DNA of 64,000 bases from Streptococcus salivarius (GTDB lineage Bacteria > Bacillota > Bacilli > Lactobacillales > Streptococcaceae): positions 2,093,501 through 2,157,500 of the forward strand of contig NZ_CP015283.1 of assembly GCF_002094975.1 (NCBI RefSeq), given 5' to 3'. Shown in pieces: positions 46,844 to 57,850 of the stretch (its first letter is position 1; each line of letters starts with the position of its first letter). The position numbers were made by a program, and so were the translations under genes. The notes beneath the pieces were generated by a model, which searched no databases, was not told the origin of the DNA, and saw only the letters and a list, made by a program, of their open reading frames with translations.

Positions 46844-47842
46844 TTAAATCTCCAATACTTCTTTGTAGGCTTCAACAAGCTTTTGGGCGACATCATCAAT
46901 CGAGCGACTTTCTGCAACCTTATAGCCTTCTTCACGTTTGTCCACTTTACCATCGATAATATCTTGCAAGGCTACTACAAATTCGTCCACGTTGTGCCCA
47001 AATGAGGCCGATTTGTCATCAACCCAGCCTTCATAAACAGGAATATCACGCAAGACCACATGCTGGTGACTGGCAAAGGCTTCTAGCACCACAATCCCTT
47101 CAGTTTCCTCGTAAGATGGAAAAAAGAAAGCATTAGCACCACTCATAGCTCCCTGGAAGACGGCTCCCTTGAAATAACCTGGGAAGCTGACATTATCAGG
47201 ATGCTTACCATTGACAATGTCTCGAATCTTCTTAGGAATTAGCCATTTGCTGATACTACCTAACCAAATGAAACGAACATGAGGCATCTTTTCGGCAACC
47301 TTGACGAAATCTTCAATTCCCTTGCGTTGGAAATAAAGACCCGCACAAATAACCACTGGCTGTCCTTCCTTGATACCAAAGTAGTCTCGGAAAACTTCTT
47401 CCTTACGTGGATCCTTACCGTATTTTTTCAAATCAATCCCATTTGAAACAGCAATGATTGGCGTGGTAACTCCGTAAGACTGAATCAATTTTTTGGAATA
47501 CTCAGATGGCGTAATCACGTAATCGGCCTTTTGGTACATGTGGGCCAAATATTTCCCAAAAAGTGGGGCCAAGAGGTTAGAACCGATGAATGAATTTTCA
47601 AAGTCCTCACGTGTCGAATGACCATGCATGATGACCTTCTTGCCACGGCGTTTTGCAGCATGCAACAACATCAAGCTGCGTGGCCCATAAGTATTAATAT
47701 GAACGACATCATAATCACCCAAGATGTCCGTTGTATAGGGAATCCCCGCCAAGTCCAAGGCATGCATCTGATGGTGGAGAGCTCGTCCGATTCCTGATTT
47801 TTCAAGAACCGATTTTCCTTCAAGATAAAGTAGAACTTTCAT
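46844..47842 (-). CDS. cpoA: Glycolipid glycosyltransferase CpoA/LafB-like (GT4)
   Basis: Adds a second sugar (galactose in pneumococcus) to glucosyl-diacylglycerol. The 332-residue GT-B protein begins M-K-V-L-L-Y-L-E-G-K with K-S-G-I-G-R-A near 16, the donor-site A-G-L-Y-F-Q-R-K-G near 170 and the E-x7-E motif in E-E-T-E-G-I-V-V-L-E near 244. Start at ATG 47842 rather than three codons earlier is a judgement based on homologues. Followed without gap by the glucosyltransferase gene. Confidence 0.85.
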   Translation of the reverse strand: MKVLLYLEGKSVLEKSGIGRALHHQMHALDLAGIPYTTDILGDYDVVHINTYGPRSLMLLHAAKRRGKKVIMHGHSTREDFENSFIGSNLLAPLFGKYLAHMYQKADYVITPSEYSKKLIQSYGVTTPIIAVSNGIDLKKYGKDPRKEEVFRDYFGIKEGQPVVICAGLYFQRKGIEDFVKVAEKMPHVRFIWLGSISKWLIPKKIRDIVNGKHPDNVSFPGYFKGAVFQGAMSGANAFFFPSYEETEGIVVLEAFASHQHVVLRDIPVYEGWVDDKSASFGHNVDEFVVALQDIIDGKVDKREEGYKVAESRSIDDVAQKLVEAYKEVLEI

Positions 47843-47935
47843 ACTCTTCATTATAGCTTAATTTAGTAGAAATTTCATCTTGCAGTTGGCTTTATCTTGA
47901 TTTCTCATTTAATGAGATGGACAGCCAAATACTAA

Positions 47936-47960
47936 AAAAGATCGAGAATACTCGATCTTT
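47936..47960 (-). terminator. Terminator of the LPXTG gene
   Basis: AAAGATCGAG pairs with CTCGATCTTT around a TATT loop, followed by TTTA on the minus strand. Confidence 0.85.
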
Positions 47961-47972
47961 TAGGTCATCATC

Positions 47973-50900
47973 TTAAACGTCTTTACGGCGACGATGGCTA
48001 TATGCTACACCCATGACTGCTGCCACTTCTGCTGCCACACCAAGGGCAAGCAAGGCAGTATCGTTTGCTTGACCAGTCTCTGGAAGTTGAGGTCCTGATT
48101 TCTCAGAGGATTGAACTGGCTTAGCTGGTTTTGGAGTCACCGGTGGAGTAGGCGGAGTTGGTGGTGTTGGCGGAACCACTGGTGGTTTAGGTGGGACACT
48201 TGGTGGTGTCGGTGGTGTTGGCGGTGTAGGAGGTTTTGGAGAAATGTAACTATTGTTAAATTCTGTATCCAAAGGAAGGAGAACGGCTGCTACAAGTAGA
48301 TTTTCCTTTTCACCTACAGTCTTAGTAACGGTCACCTGGAATTTAGCCACCATGTTATCATAAACCACGTCAGCTTCATTGCCCTTGACTTCTTCAACAG
48401 TGTAGTAGTAAACACCTGGTTTGTCGTAGACAATATTTCCAAAACTAATATTTCCTTGTGCATTATTGGTCACTGTTTGGATAACATTACCCTTGTCGTC
48501 CTTGAGGACGAAACTAAACTCACCATCTTTGAGGTTACGACCTGTAAGAACCTTGGTCAATTCGAATTTAGCCTTAGCTGGTTGCACGTCTTTAACATAG
48601 TTATTGAAAACAGTGTCTTTTGGATTAGCAACTGTTGATACCAAAGCATCACCATCTCGTGTCACTGTAATCCAGACAGTCGCTTTCATACCATCATAGA
48701 TGATATCTTCGTTAGTTCCCTTAACTTCTTCAACAGTATAAGTGTAAGTTCCTGCCTTATCAAAGTGAAGTTCACTAAACGCAACACGACCATCAGCTGT
48801 ATTACCAACTGTTTCGACAATATGACCGGCACTATCTTTGAGAACAAATTGGAACTCATTAGCAGTCAAAGTTTGGTTGACACCTGCCTTAGTCAATTCC
48901 TTACTGAACTGAATAGTGGCCTTAGCTGGAGTCACAAACTTGTTGTTAAAGATAGTGTCTTTAGGATTAACCACGGTTGAAACAAGAGCATCGCCATCAC
49001 GTGTTACCGTGATAGAAACAGCAGCTTTCATGCTGTCATAAACAATTGAGTCATCCTTACCTGTAAGCTCTTCAACAGTGTAGTTGTAAGTACCTACCTT
49101 GTTAAAGGTTAACTCACTAAAGGCAACCTGACCATCAGCCGTATTACCAACAGTTTCAAGGACTTTTCCAAAACGGTCTTTGAGAACAAATTGGAATTGA
49201 TCTGCTTTTAGATCTTGTTTAACGCCTGCCTTGGTCAATTCCTTACCAAATGCAATTTTGGCCTTGGCTGGTGTTACCAATTTATTGTTAAAGATAATGT
49301 CTTCTGGATAGGCAACCTTAGCAACCAATTTAACTTGGTTATCTACAGTTTCACGAACAACCTGAATGGTGATATTGGCTTCTAGTTTGTCATAGACCAC
49401 ATCTTCGTCATTACCTGGAACCTCTGTCACACGATAACGATAGATGCCTGGCTTACTGAGTGAGAGATCTGAAAAAACGATTTTACCCTTGGCATCATTA
49501 GTGGTTTCCCCTAACTCAACAGGATTGGCACTATCAGTCACATCAACCAATTTGAAGGTAAATTCTTTGTCCTTGAGGTTTCTGCCCGCCAAGTCCTTCT
49601 CAAGTTCAAGATTGAAATACGTTTGTTGTTCACCACCTGCATTTCCACGACCTCCAACTAAACGTACTTCATAATCATAATTTTTTGTCTCAGCATTCGT
49701 GTATAGGTTAACTTTATTCGTAGTATTATTCTGATTAGATGTTAGCTTTCCTAATCGTGTTTGATACCAAATATAAACCATACGGTCTAGCTGATTAAGA
49801 TTAAGTTCGAATTTAGTATCGTCGTGAGAAAAACTCTTGATTAACTCCATAGCAGATCCCTTGTCAATCCAAGGATCTGCTGAATCAATATAGCGAAGCT
49901 GTAGAGATCCATCCACAAATTTTTGGTTATCAGACCAGGTATCAATCAATTGAAGGTTATTTAAAACACGCCTAGCATAATTAACACGCATCCCCCAATT
50001 AATCAAAGTAGGATCATTCTTATCTTGACTACCCCACTTAGAAATAATTTCATCTTCTGGGATAGGATTAGCTTTCCCAACTGTAACATCTATAACATGG
50101 CCATCAAAATCAAGGTGTAAATGTTCCCCACCTTCAAAATCCTCTGAAAAGAGAGTATCTAACTCTAAATTCATAAATTTCCCGATAGGATAATCTTCAA
50201 AATAACGATTAAATGTGGTTTCAATTTTGTTTGTCTTGGGATCAACCTGAGCAATCCCTACAACTTCGTTATTAGGATTGTAAACATTAACACTATAACC
50301 CGTCCTAAACTGTAATGCACTTGGTATAGTGAGAATGACCTTATCACCTGAATTAATAGCTATATCATCAGGAAAAGGAATATTGTGATAAACAACCTTG
50401 TTAGTCGCGTACTTATTATTACCATTTGGAAATTCCATTTCCACATCAGGATTTTGAATATGGATTTCAGTTCCTATCTTTGTCACCTTGACATCCGCTG
50501 AGACGGGATTGATCGAGTTGGTAATCTTAAGTCCAAAATTATCAAAAGACGTTGTGCTACTATTCTTTGCTTCTGCAAGAGCACTAGCTTCACGTGTCTC
50601 ATTAACGGCTACAGGTGTCTCACTGAGCCCCTCACTAGTCTTATCTTGTGATGTACTCGTTTGTTCAGAGCTTGCAACCGTTTGCTCTTGAACCGCAGCT
50701 TCACTAGTAACAGCAGTCACTGAAATAGCACTGATACTTTCTGCATGAACGGTAGGTTCAACTGTCGCTTCATGACTTGAGACACTAGTGCTTGTCCTTT
50801 GGCCCCCACCATCAGACTCGCTAGCTTCCTCAAGTACACTCGTCGCTGGTTGCCCTTTAGGCTCCTCAGCTTGCTCTGCTTTGGCGGTACTCACACCAAA

Positions 50901-50990
50901 AACTGCAAACGAAAGTAAGACCGATGCAACGCCCACCGTAAACTTACGAATGGAGAAACGTTGCCTCGAATCACCGAATCGGTTATTCAT
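47973..50990 (-). CDS. LPXTG-anchored adhesin with Cna-like head and FctA-type isopeptide repeats
   Basis: A 1005-residue wall protein. Residues 9-38 form a YSIRK-like signal (F-S-I-R-K-F-T-V-G-V-A-S-V) ending A-K-A. A Ser/Thr/Glu-rich stretch (about 40-145) leads to a Cna/Sdr-type adhesive region (about 150-440). Four pilin isopeptide repeats of about 110 residues follow (about 450-915), each with a K-x-L start, a Y-T-V-E-E-V-x-G segment and a closing F-N-N, the Lys, Glu and Asn needed for internal isopeptide bonds. A P-P-T/P-x-P-P-x region crosses the wall, then L-P-E-T-G (969-973), a helix and R-R-R-K. The repeats 2 and 3 are nearly identical, a sign of recent duplication. The ligand is unknown; host-surface binding is inference. 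Confidence 0.92.
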   Translation of the reverse strand: MNNRFGDSRQRFSIRKFTVGVASVLLSFAVFGVSTAKAEQAEEPKGQPATSVLEEASESDGGGQRTSTSVSSHEATVEPTVHAESISAISVTAVTSEAAVQEQTVASSEQTSTSQDKTSEGLSETPVAVNETREASALAEAKNSSTTSFDNFGLKITNSINPVSADVKVTKIGTEIHIQNPDVEMEFPNGNNKYATNKVVYHNIPFPDDIAINSGDKVILTIPSALQFRTGYSVNVYNPNNEVVGIAQVDPKTNKIETTFNRYFEDYPIGKFMNLELDTLFSEDFEGGEHLHLDFDGHVIDVTVGKANPIPEDEIISKWGSQDKNDPTLINWGMRVNYARRVLNNLQLIDTWSDNQKFVDGSLQLRYIDSADPWIDKGSAMELIKSFSHDDTKFELNLNQLDRMVYIWYQTRLGKLTSNQNNTTNKVNLYTNAETKNYDYEVRLVGGRGNAGGEQQTYFNLELEKDLAGRNLKDKEFTFKLVDVTDSANPVELGETTNDAKGKIVFSDLSLSKPGIYRYRVTEVPGNDEDVVYDKLEANITIQVVRETVDNQVKLVAKVAYPEDIIFNNKLVTPAKAKIAFGKELTKAGVKQDLKADQFQFVLKDRFGKVLETVGNTADGQVAFSELTFNKVGTYNYTVEELTGKDDSIVYDSMKAAVSITVTRDGDALVSTVVNPKDTIFNNKFVTPAKATIQFSKELTKAGVNQTLTANEFQFVLKDSAGHIVETVGNTADGRVAFSELHFDKAGTYTYTVEEVKGTNEDIIYDGMKATVWITVTRDGDALVSTVANPKDTVFNNYVKDVQPAKAKFELTKVLTGRNLKDGEFSFVLKDDKGNVIQTVTNNAQGNISFGNIVYDKPGVYYYTVEEVKGNEADVVYDNMVAKFQVTVTKTVGEKENLLVAAVLLPLDTEFNNSYISPKPPTPPTPPTPPSVPPKPPVVPPTPPTPPTPPVTPKPAKPVQSSEKSGPQLPETGQANDTALLALGVAAEVAAVMGVAYSHRRRKDV

Positions 50991-51047
50991 GATTCTATCC
51001 TCCCATTATTACAAATCTTAACATTTTTGTAACCCTTTTCATTTTGG

Positions 51048-51075
51048 ATTATACACTATTTTCAGAATTTTGCAA
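51048..51075 (-). promoter_or_regulatory. LPXTG gene promoter with CodY-like box
   Basis: Minus-strand TTGCAA (51070-51075) and TATAAT (51048-51053), spacer 16 nt. The plus strand reads TATTTTCAGAATTTT at 51057-51071, 12 of 15 positions matching the CodY box AATTTTCWGAAAATT, located between -35 and -10. Confidence 0.6.
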
Positions 51076-51307
51076 GAAAATTATTTACCTATTTGGATGT
51101 TTTGTAAAGCTTTCTAAGATATCAATAGATAGTGAATTTTGTAAGCCCTTATATTATAAGCTTTCTTTCGGGACCCCTCTTTTAATATTGTTTTTATTTC
51201 TCATTTTATCGCCATAATTTTAATTCAATTTCCGTCTGAAAAATGCTAAAATTCAGATTTTCTCTTAGAAAAATGAGAAGATTATCTTATCTAAAAGCAG
51301 AAAAAAA

Positions 51308-51331
51308 CTGCCATTCTTAAATGAATAGCAG
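51308..51331 (-). terminator. mtnN operon terminator
   Basis: CTGCTATTC pairs with GAATGGCAG (one G-T pair) around ATTTAA, followed by TTTTTTT on the minus strand. Confidence 0.88.
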
Positions 51332-51382
51332 TCGTCTTTAAATTAATTAAGAAAATGAGCATAAACACTCATTTAAAGTATT

Positions 51383-52075
51383 TTAGTCAAGCTCTTTGAG
51401 AAACTCTACTAGAATAGCAGCTGATTGTTTCCCAGCCTGAATAATGAATTCATCAAAGGTAATGTTAGCATCATGAGCCGCTGTATCACTCATGGCACGT
51501 ACAACGATGAAAGGCTTTTTGACACTGTGTGCGGCTTGAGCAATAGCTGCTCCCTCCATCTCTACGGCCAAGACTTCTGGAAAATGCCCTTTAATTGCAT
51601 CAATCTTGTCTTGACCTGCAATGAAGCTATCACCAGTAGCGATAAGCCCAATCTTAGAATCAATGGAAGCCTGAGCCAAGACCTTTTCGAAAGTCTCTAC
51701 GAAGGTAGAGTCACTTTCAAAGTATAGTGGTTGCATAGACATTTGCCCATAATCATAGCCAAAGGCTGTCAAATCAACATCGTGATAGGCCAATTTTGAA
51801 GCTACAACCACATCTCCAATTTTAAGTCCAGGTGCTACTGCTCCTGCAGAACCAGTGTTAATGAGGGCATCAACACCAAAATGGTCTGCCAAGACAGCCA
51901 CAGACATGGCTGACATAACCTTACCAACACCTGATTGCACCAAAACGACGTCGTGTTTGCCTAAGCGTCCTGTGTAGTAGGTATTGCCAAGAACAGTTTC
52001 TTCAACCTTATTTTCCAATTGCTCCACTAGAAGCACTAACTCCTGCTCCATGGCAGCGATAATTCCGATTTTCAT
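51383..52075 (-). CDS. mtnN: 5'-methylthioadenosine/S-adenosylhomocysteine nucleosidase
   Basis: Removes adenine from MTA and SAH, detoxifying SAM by-products and supplying the AI-2 route. The 230 residues start M-K-I-G-I-I-A-A-M-E-Q-E (Glu12 catalytic), with N-T-G-S-A-G near 77, E-M-E-G-A-A near 173 and the catalytic Asp in S-D-T-A near 197. Last gene of the glmU-nudF-macP-mtnN group. Confidence 0.94.
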   Translation of the reverse strand: MKIGIIAAMEQELVLLVEQLENKVEETVLGNTYYTGRLGKHDVVLVQSGVGKVMSAMSVAVLADHFGVDALINTGSAGAVAPGLKIGDVVVASKLAYHDVDLTAFGYDYGQMSMQPLYFESDSTFVETFEKVLAQASIDSKIGLIATGDSFIAGQDKIDAIKGHFPEVLAVEMEGAAIAQAAHSVKKPFIVVRAMSDTAAHDANITFDEFIIQAGKQSAAILVEFLKELD

Positions 52076-52141
52076 ATAGTTCCTTTTCAGCTTGTAATCT
52101 TTCCTGAATCAGTAGCTAGGGCTATCTGACTCATAGACTTT

Positions 52142-52402
52142 TTAGAAATAAAAGACAGCAATGAAGAGAAGAATCAAGAGGACCACAACCCAAAAGAGGA
52201 TGCGATTAAGCTTGTGTTGAAATTGATTGCGTTTAGCATTCTCAATTCGACGGCTCTTGTAGGCAGAAGGCTGGTAATCAGCCTCATAATCCTCATCGTA
52301 GAACTCTTGATCATAGTCCTCATAATAAGGATGTTCCTCTAAATCGATTTCCCCACGCTTGGCCTGCTCAATGATATCGTCGGTCAAAAGTGGTTTTCCC
52401 AT
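52142..52402 (-). CDS. macP: MacP, membrane cofactor of PBP2a
   Basis: An 86-residue single-pass protein. It begins M-G-K-P-L-L-T-D-D-I-I-E, the family signature, has a very acidic Tyr-rich centre (about 22-45), a basic juxtamembrane stretch K-S-R-R-I-E-N-A-K-R-N-Q and one C-terminal transmembrane helix (66-86). Position between the Nudix gene and mtnN matches pneumococcal macP, whose product activates PBP2a when phosphorylated by StkP. Here the only threonine is Thr7, so the pneumococcal Thr32 is not conserved. Confidence 0.82.
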   Translation of the reverse strand: MGKPLLTDDIIEQAKRGEIDLEEHPYYEDYDQEFYDEDYEADYQPSAYKSRRIENAKRNQFQHKLNRILFWVVVLLILLFIAVFYF

Positions 52403-52405
52403 AGC

Positions 52406-52954
52406 TTATTTTCCTCCGAAATGAAGTGCATAGTATTGGAGTGCAATGATGGTTTTGGCATCCTGGATAGCCCCTGAAGCTACAAGTTCCATACACTCCT
52501 CATAGGTCAATTCATAGAGTTCAAGGAACTCATCATCATCAAGTGGACGTGGATTTTCCACAGGTTTAAGGTTAGTCGCTACATAGAGCTTGATTCTCTC
52601 ATTACAAAAGCCAATGGCTGTGTAAAATTCATAAATCAATTCGAGATCACCCTTATATTGAGTCTCCTCTTCAAGTTCACGCGCTGCTGCAGCCATTTCA
52701 TCGCCAGCTTCACCGACTTCCAACTTACCCGCAGGAATCTCGTAAGAAACCGCCTCAATAGCCTTACGGTATTGTTTGACGATAATGATTTTTCCCTCTG
52801 GGGTAATCGCTAAAACGGCTACTGCTCCCTTGTGGAAGATGAGCTCACGACCAGCTGTCTTACCGTCTGGTAAGAGGACTTCGTCTACTGCAACTTCAAA
52901 AATATGTCCCTTAAATTTTGACTCACGTTTGAGTGTTTTTTCTTCAAAATCCAT
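52406..52954 (-). CDS. nudF: Nudix hydrolase, ADP-ribose pyrophosphatase type
   Basis: Hydrolyses ADP-ribose or a similar nucleoside diphosphate sugar. The 182 residues contain the Nudix box G-K-L-E-V-G-E followed by A-R-E-L-E-E-E-T near 76-98, with the A-V-A-V-L-A-I start and I-P-A-G-K-L that mark the ADP-ribose subgroup. Four nt separate it from macP. Confidence 0.86.
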   Translation of the reverse strand: MDFEEKTLKRESKFKGHIFEVAVDEVLLPDGKTAGRELIFHKGAVAVLAITPEGKIIIVKQYRKAIEAVSYEIPAGKLEVGEAGDEMAAAARELEEETQYKGDLELIYEFYTAIGFCNERIKLYVATNLKPVENPRPLDDDEFLELYELTYEECMELVASGAIQDAKTIIALQYYALHFGGK

Positions 52955-53033
52955 GAATTGACTCCTTTTACTTCTGACCTCATTCTAAGCTACCCCTACT
53001 CTACAAGAGAATCTAGCTCAGATAGCCTTAAGC

Positions 53034-54624
<1,591 letters not shown>

Positions 54625-54662
54625 CCATAAATGAAAAGGTTTTGGCAGAATGAAAGGTAATG

Positions 54663-54686
54663 AAAAAAGAGCTGACGCTCTTTTTT
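54663..54686 (-). terminator. mgtA terminator
   Basis: AAAAAAGAGC pairs with GCTCTTTTTT around a 4-nt loop; T run continues on the minus strand. Confidence 0.88.
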
Positions 54687-54702
54687 TCTAAGGATAGTTA
54701 TC

Positions 54703-57363
54703 CTATAACCATTCTTTATATTTCTTAATATAGATATGCTTCACAAAGGTAACACTAAGCATATACAAAACGATAATAACAAACAAGAGAATGAAATAGA
54801 GACCATTTAGATGGCTAAGTTTTAAGAGACTAGCCAATGGACTGTAGGGAAGAGAGGTTACAAAGACAGCAGCAAATAGGGTTGTCACAACAACAGATAG
54901 TGCTGGGTGGCTTTGAATAAATGGTAGTTTTGGTGAACGTAACATGTGGATAACCATGGTTTGAGACCACATAGATTCGATAAACCAACCTGTTTGGAAA
55001 ATGATGATAAAGGCTGCTGCTTCTGGTGAACCATGAACATAGCCATGCCCCAAAATCATTGGCACAATGATGAAGTAGAGCAAGATGTAAGTCAAAATAT
55101 CAAATACAGACGAAATAGGTCCAAACCAAGCCATGAAACGCATGATAGATTTGGCTTCCCAGATATGTGGCTCTTTAAGAAATTCCTTGTCCACATTGTC
55201 AAATGGAAGAGCGATACAAGAAATATCATAGACAAGATTAAGGACAATCAAATGCACAGGTGCCATTGGTAGGAATGGTAAGAAGATGCTGGCAAAGAGG
55301 AGAGAAAAGATATTACCGAAATTTGAAGAAACGGTCATCTTGATATACTTGGTCATATTGGCATAGACTTTACGTCCTTCAACAAGACCTTTTTCCAAGA
55401 CCATTAGATCCTTATCAAGCAAGATAACATCTGCAGTTTCTTTGGCAATATCAACAGCTGTATCCACAGAGATACCCACATCTGACACCTTCATTGATGG
55501 GGCATCGTTGATACCATCACCCATATAACCTACCTTGTGGCCATTTTCCTTAAGGCTTAGGATAATTCGTGCCTTTTGGTCTGGGGATAACTTAGCAAAA
55601 ACTGTTGTCGTTTCCACAGCCTTAGCCAAATCTTGATCTGACATGGTATCAATATCACTTCCAAGTAGGATGTGTGTCACATCTAGACCAACTTTTTCAC
55701 AGACTGCCTGTGTCACCTTATCATTGTCTCCAGTCAAAATCTTTGTGGTCACACCATATTCTGCCAAAGCTTTGATAGCAGGTGCTGCTGATGGTTTTGG
55801 TGGGTCAAGGAAGGCAAGATATCCCGTCAAAATCATGTCACTTTCATCTTCGACACTAAAGACATCATTTTCATTAAGCTGTGATTTGTAGCTAACACCG
55901 AGAACACGCAAACCTTGTTCATTCAACTGTGCGACTTCCGCAAGGACTTCATCACGAACATCGTCGGTCAATGGGATAATGTCACCCTTGTATTCCACAT
56001 AGTTAGAAACAGAGAGCATTTCTTCAAGGGCACCTTTTGTCACCATGCTGACAAAACCATCATTGTCTTTAACAATGACACTCATGCGACGGCGTTCAAA
56101 ATCAAAAGGGAGCTCATCAATCTTGTGGAAGGTTTGGTCAAGGTCACGAACAATGTCGTGTTTCTTAGCTTCTCTCTCAGTTCGACTAATAATGGCACGG
56201 TCCATAAGATTTTTCAAGCCAGTTTGGAAATAAGAGTTAAGATAGGCTCTCCGAAGCACTGAAAGGTCAAGGTCGCCATGGATATCAAGAGGGTACTCAA
56301 GAACGATTTCATCCTGAGTCAGGGTTCCTGTCTTATCCGTACAAAGGATGTCGATAGCCCCTAGGTCTTGAATAGCATTAAGTTTTTTGATGACCACCTT
56401 TTCCTTGGCCATAATGATAGAACCCTTGGCAAGACTGGCTGTGATAATCATCGGCAACATTTCTGGGGTCAAACCGACTCCCACACTAAGGGCAAAGACG
56501 CCGGCTTCAAGCCAGTCCCCATCTGTTAAACCGTTAATCACAAAAACAACAGGAACCATGACCAACATGAGTCGAATCAAGAGCCAAGAAATGGAGTTCA
56601 TCTCACGTTCAAATGAAGTTGGTTCGTCATAAGTATTGATGGTCTGCTCAATTGCTCCCATCATGGTTTCATCACCAACAACTAAAACCAAGGCTGTTGC
56701 ACGACCAGAGATAACATTAGTTCCCATGAAAGCGAGGCTCTCACTCTCAAGCAGGCTCTCTAGATTTTGACCATCTGCTTTAGCCAGACAAGCTTTTTCC
56801 ACAGCATCGCTTTCACCTGTCAAGCCAGACTGTTGAACAAAGAAATCACGAGAATCTAGTAAGACCACATCAGCCGGAATCATATCTCCCGCACTTAGTT
56901 TGACCACATCTCCAACCACAATTTCATCAATTGGGATTTCTTGCTCACTGCCATCTCGAAGTACTGTTGCTGTATTGACAATCATGCGAGACAAATTACT
57001 GGCAGCCTTGTCGCTACGAAGTTCTTGAATAAAACGGATACCACCAGATATCAAAACTAGAGTGACAATGATGATAGAAGTCGTTGGGTCTTCTTCACCT
57101 GGTTTAGCAAGCCAGACATTGGTGATAAAGGAAACCAGAGCGATAACTAAGAGAATAACAGTAAAGGGGTTGATGATAGATTCATAAATCTTTTTGATGA
57201 TAGAATCCTCTTGTCCTTTGGTAATGACATTTTCCCCATAAAGGTCACGGTTTTCTTCTACTTGGTCTTCCTTCAAGCCATCCAAATGAGTATTGTAGCG
57301 AGTAAGGGTTGTTTCAAGTGGCTCTTGAAGAGCAGCAATAAGTCTTTCTTTATTTGTTGACAT
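54703..57363 (-). CDS. mgtA: Magnesium-translocating P-type ATPase
   Basis: Type IIIB P-type ATPase for Mg2+ import. The 886 residues contain the actuator T-G-E-S near 180, the phosphorylation motif D-K-T-G-T near 342, the nucleotide-binding K-G-A-L-E near 448, the hinge G-D-G-I-N-D-A-P near 620 and ten predicted helices. Length and motifs fit MgtA/MgtB. GGAG precedes the ATG. It is governed by an M-box leader. Confidence 0.94.
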   Translation of the reverse strand: MSTNKERLIAALQEPLETTLTRYNTHLDGLKEDQVEENRDLYGENVITKGQEDSIIKKIYESIINPFTVILLVIALVSFITNVWLAKPGEEDPTTSIIIVTLVLISGGIRFIQELRSDKAASNLSRMIVNTATVLRDGSEQEIPIDEIVVGDVVKLSAGDMIPADVVLLDSRDFFVQQSGLTGESDAVEKACLAKADGQNLESLLESESLAFMGTNVISGRATALVLVVGDETMMGAIEQTINTYDEPTSFEREMNSISWLLIRLMLVMVPVVFVINGLTDGDWLEAGVFALSVGVGLTPEMLPMIITASLAKGSIIMAKEKVVIKKLNAIQDLGAIDILCTDKTGTLTQDEIVLEYPLDIHGDLDLSVLRRAYLNSYFQTGLKNLMDRAIISRTEREAKKHDIVRDLDQTFHKIDELPFDFERRRMSVIVKDNDGFVSMVTKGALEEMLSVSNYVEYKGDIIPLTDDVRDEVLAEVAQLNEQGLRVLGVSYKSQLNENDVFSVEDESDMILTGYLAFLDPPKPSAAPAIKALAEYGVTTKILTGDNDKVTQAVCEKVGLDVTHILLGSDIDTMSDQDLAKAVETTTVFAKLSPDQKARIILSLKENGHKVGYMGDGINDAPSMKVSDVGISVDTAVDIAKETADVILLDKDLMVLEKGLVEGRKVYANMTKYIKMTVSSNFGNIFSLLFASIFLPFLPMAPVHLIVLNLVYDISCIALPFDNVDKEFLKEPHIWEAKSIMRFMAWFGPISSVFDILTYILLYFIIVPMILGHGYVHGSPEAAAFIIIFQTGWFIESMWSQTMVIHMLRSPKLPFIQSHPALSVVVTTLFAAVFVTSLPYSPLASLLKLSHLNGLYFILLFVIIVLYMLSVTFVKHIYIKKYKEWL

Positions 57364-57520
57364 TGGAATCTCCTTATTTAATCAGGAGCCAATCACTTAT
57401 GGAGTCCCTAAGACACTAAATCAGCGATTGACTGGTTAGGTGCGGTTCGGGGTGATCGTCGATTAGTCTCATAGGTTTCTCCTTTCAATTTACTAATGGT
57501 GGGTGGACCTCAGACAAATG

Positions 57521-57741
57521 AAAAGAGTCCTACCCATATACAGGTAAGACTCTATAAACTCGAGGTGGATTTTTTAATAGATTCTGTCAAAAAATGGACC
57601 GTTCAAGCTTTAGCTCCGCAAGGCGATGAAATGAGCTTAGTCTTGACCTTGGCGATCAGGACTGTTGACCAACGAGTAGTGTCTCCACTGCTTTGCGGTA
57701 GTCATCCGTATCCTTGTGGTAGCCTCACCTACCGTATGTCA
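57521..57741 (-). ncRNA. M-box (ykoK) magnesium riboswitch
   Basis: Minus-strand leader of mgtA. Conserved M-box parts are seen in order: GGTAGGTGAGGCTACC (about 57719-57734), ACTACTCGTTGGTCAACAG (about 57661-57681) and ATCGCC (about 57651-57656). The expression platform is a terminator, GAGTCTTACC against GGTAGGACTC (57525-57552), followed by TTTTC. High Mg2+ should favour termination. Confidence 0.9.
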
Positions 57742-57747
57742 CCGAAA

Positions 57748-57776
57748 ATATTACTCCTAAGACAGTGACTTGTCAA
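57748..57776 (-). promoter_or_regulatory. mgtA promoter
   Basis: Minus-strand TTGACA (57771-57776), 17-nt spacer, TAATAT (57748-57753). Confidence 0.85.
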
Positions 57777-57807
57777 GGGGAAAGTTGACTTTTTGCTTGA
57801 TTGGATA

Positions 57808-57834
57808 ATAAAAAAGAGGTTACGCTCTTTTTTG
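57808..57834. terminator. Hairpin terminator upstream of mgtA
   Basis: AAAAAAGAG-GTTACG-CTCTTTTTT with T runs on both strands. No gene ends directly here on the plus strand; on the minus strand it would end transcripts crossing the palindromic element. Confidence 0.7.
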
Positions 57835-57850
57835 TAAAATAATATTTTTT

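Larger units (their letters stand above)
50991..51382. other. Intergenic region between LPXTG gene and mtnN
   Basis: Contains the adhesin promoter (51048-51075) and the mtnN terminator (51308-51331). The A/T-rich middle (about 51100-51300) shows no gene, RNA motif or repeat that I recognise. Confidence 0.6.

Noticed and set aside
48111..48299. Plus-strand Trp/Arg-rich ORF opposite the LPXTG gene
   Set aside because: Complement of the Pro-rich wall-spanning repeat; composition artefact.
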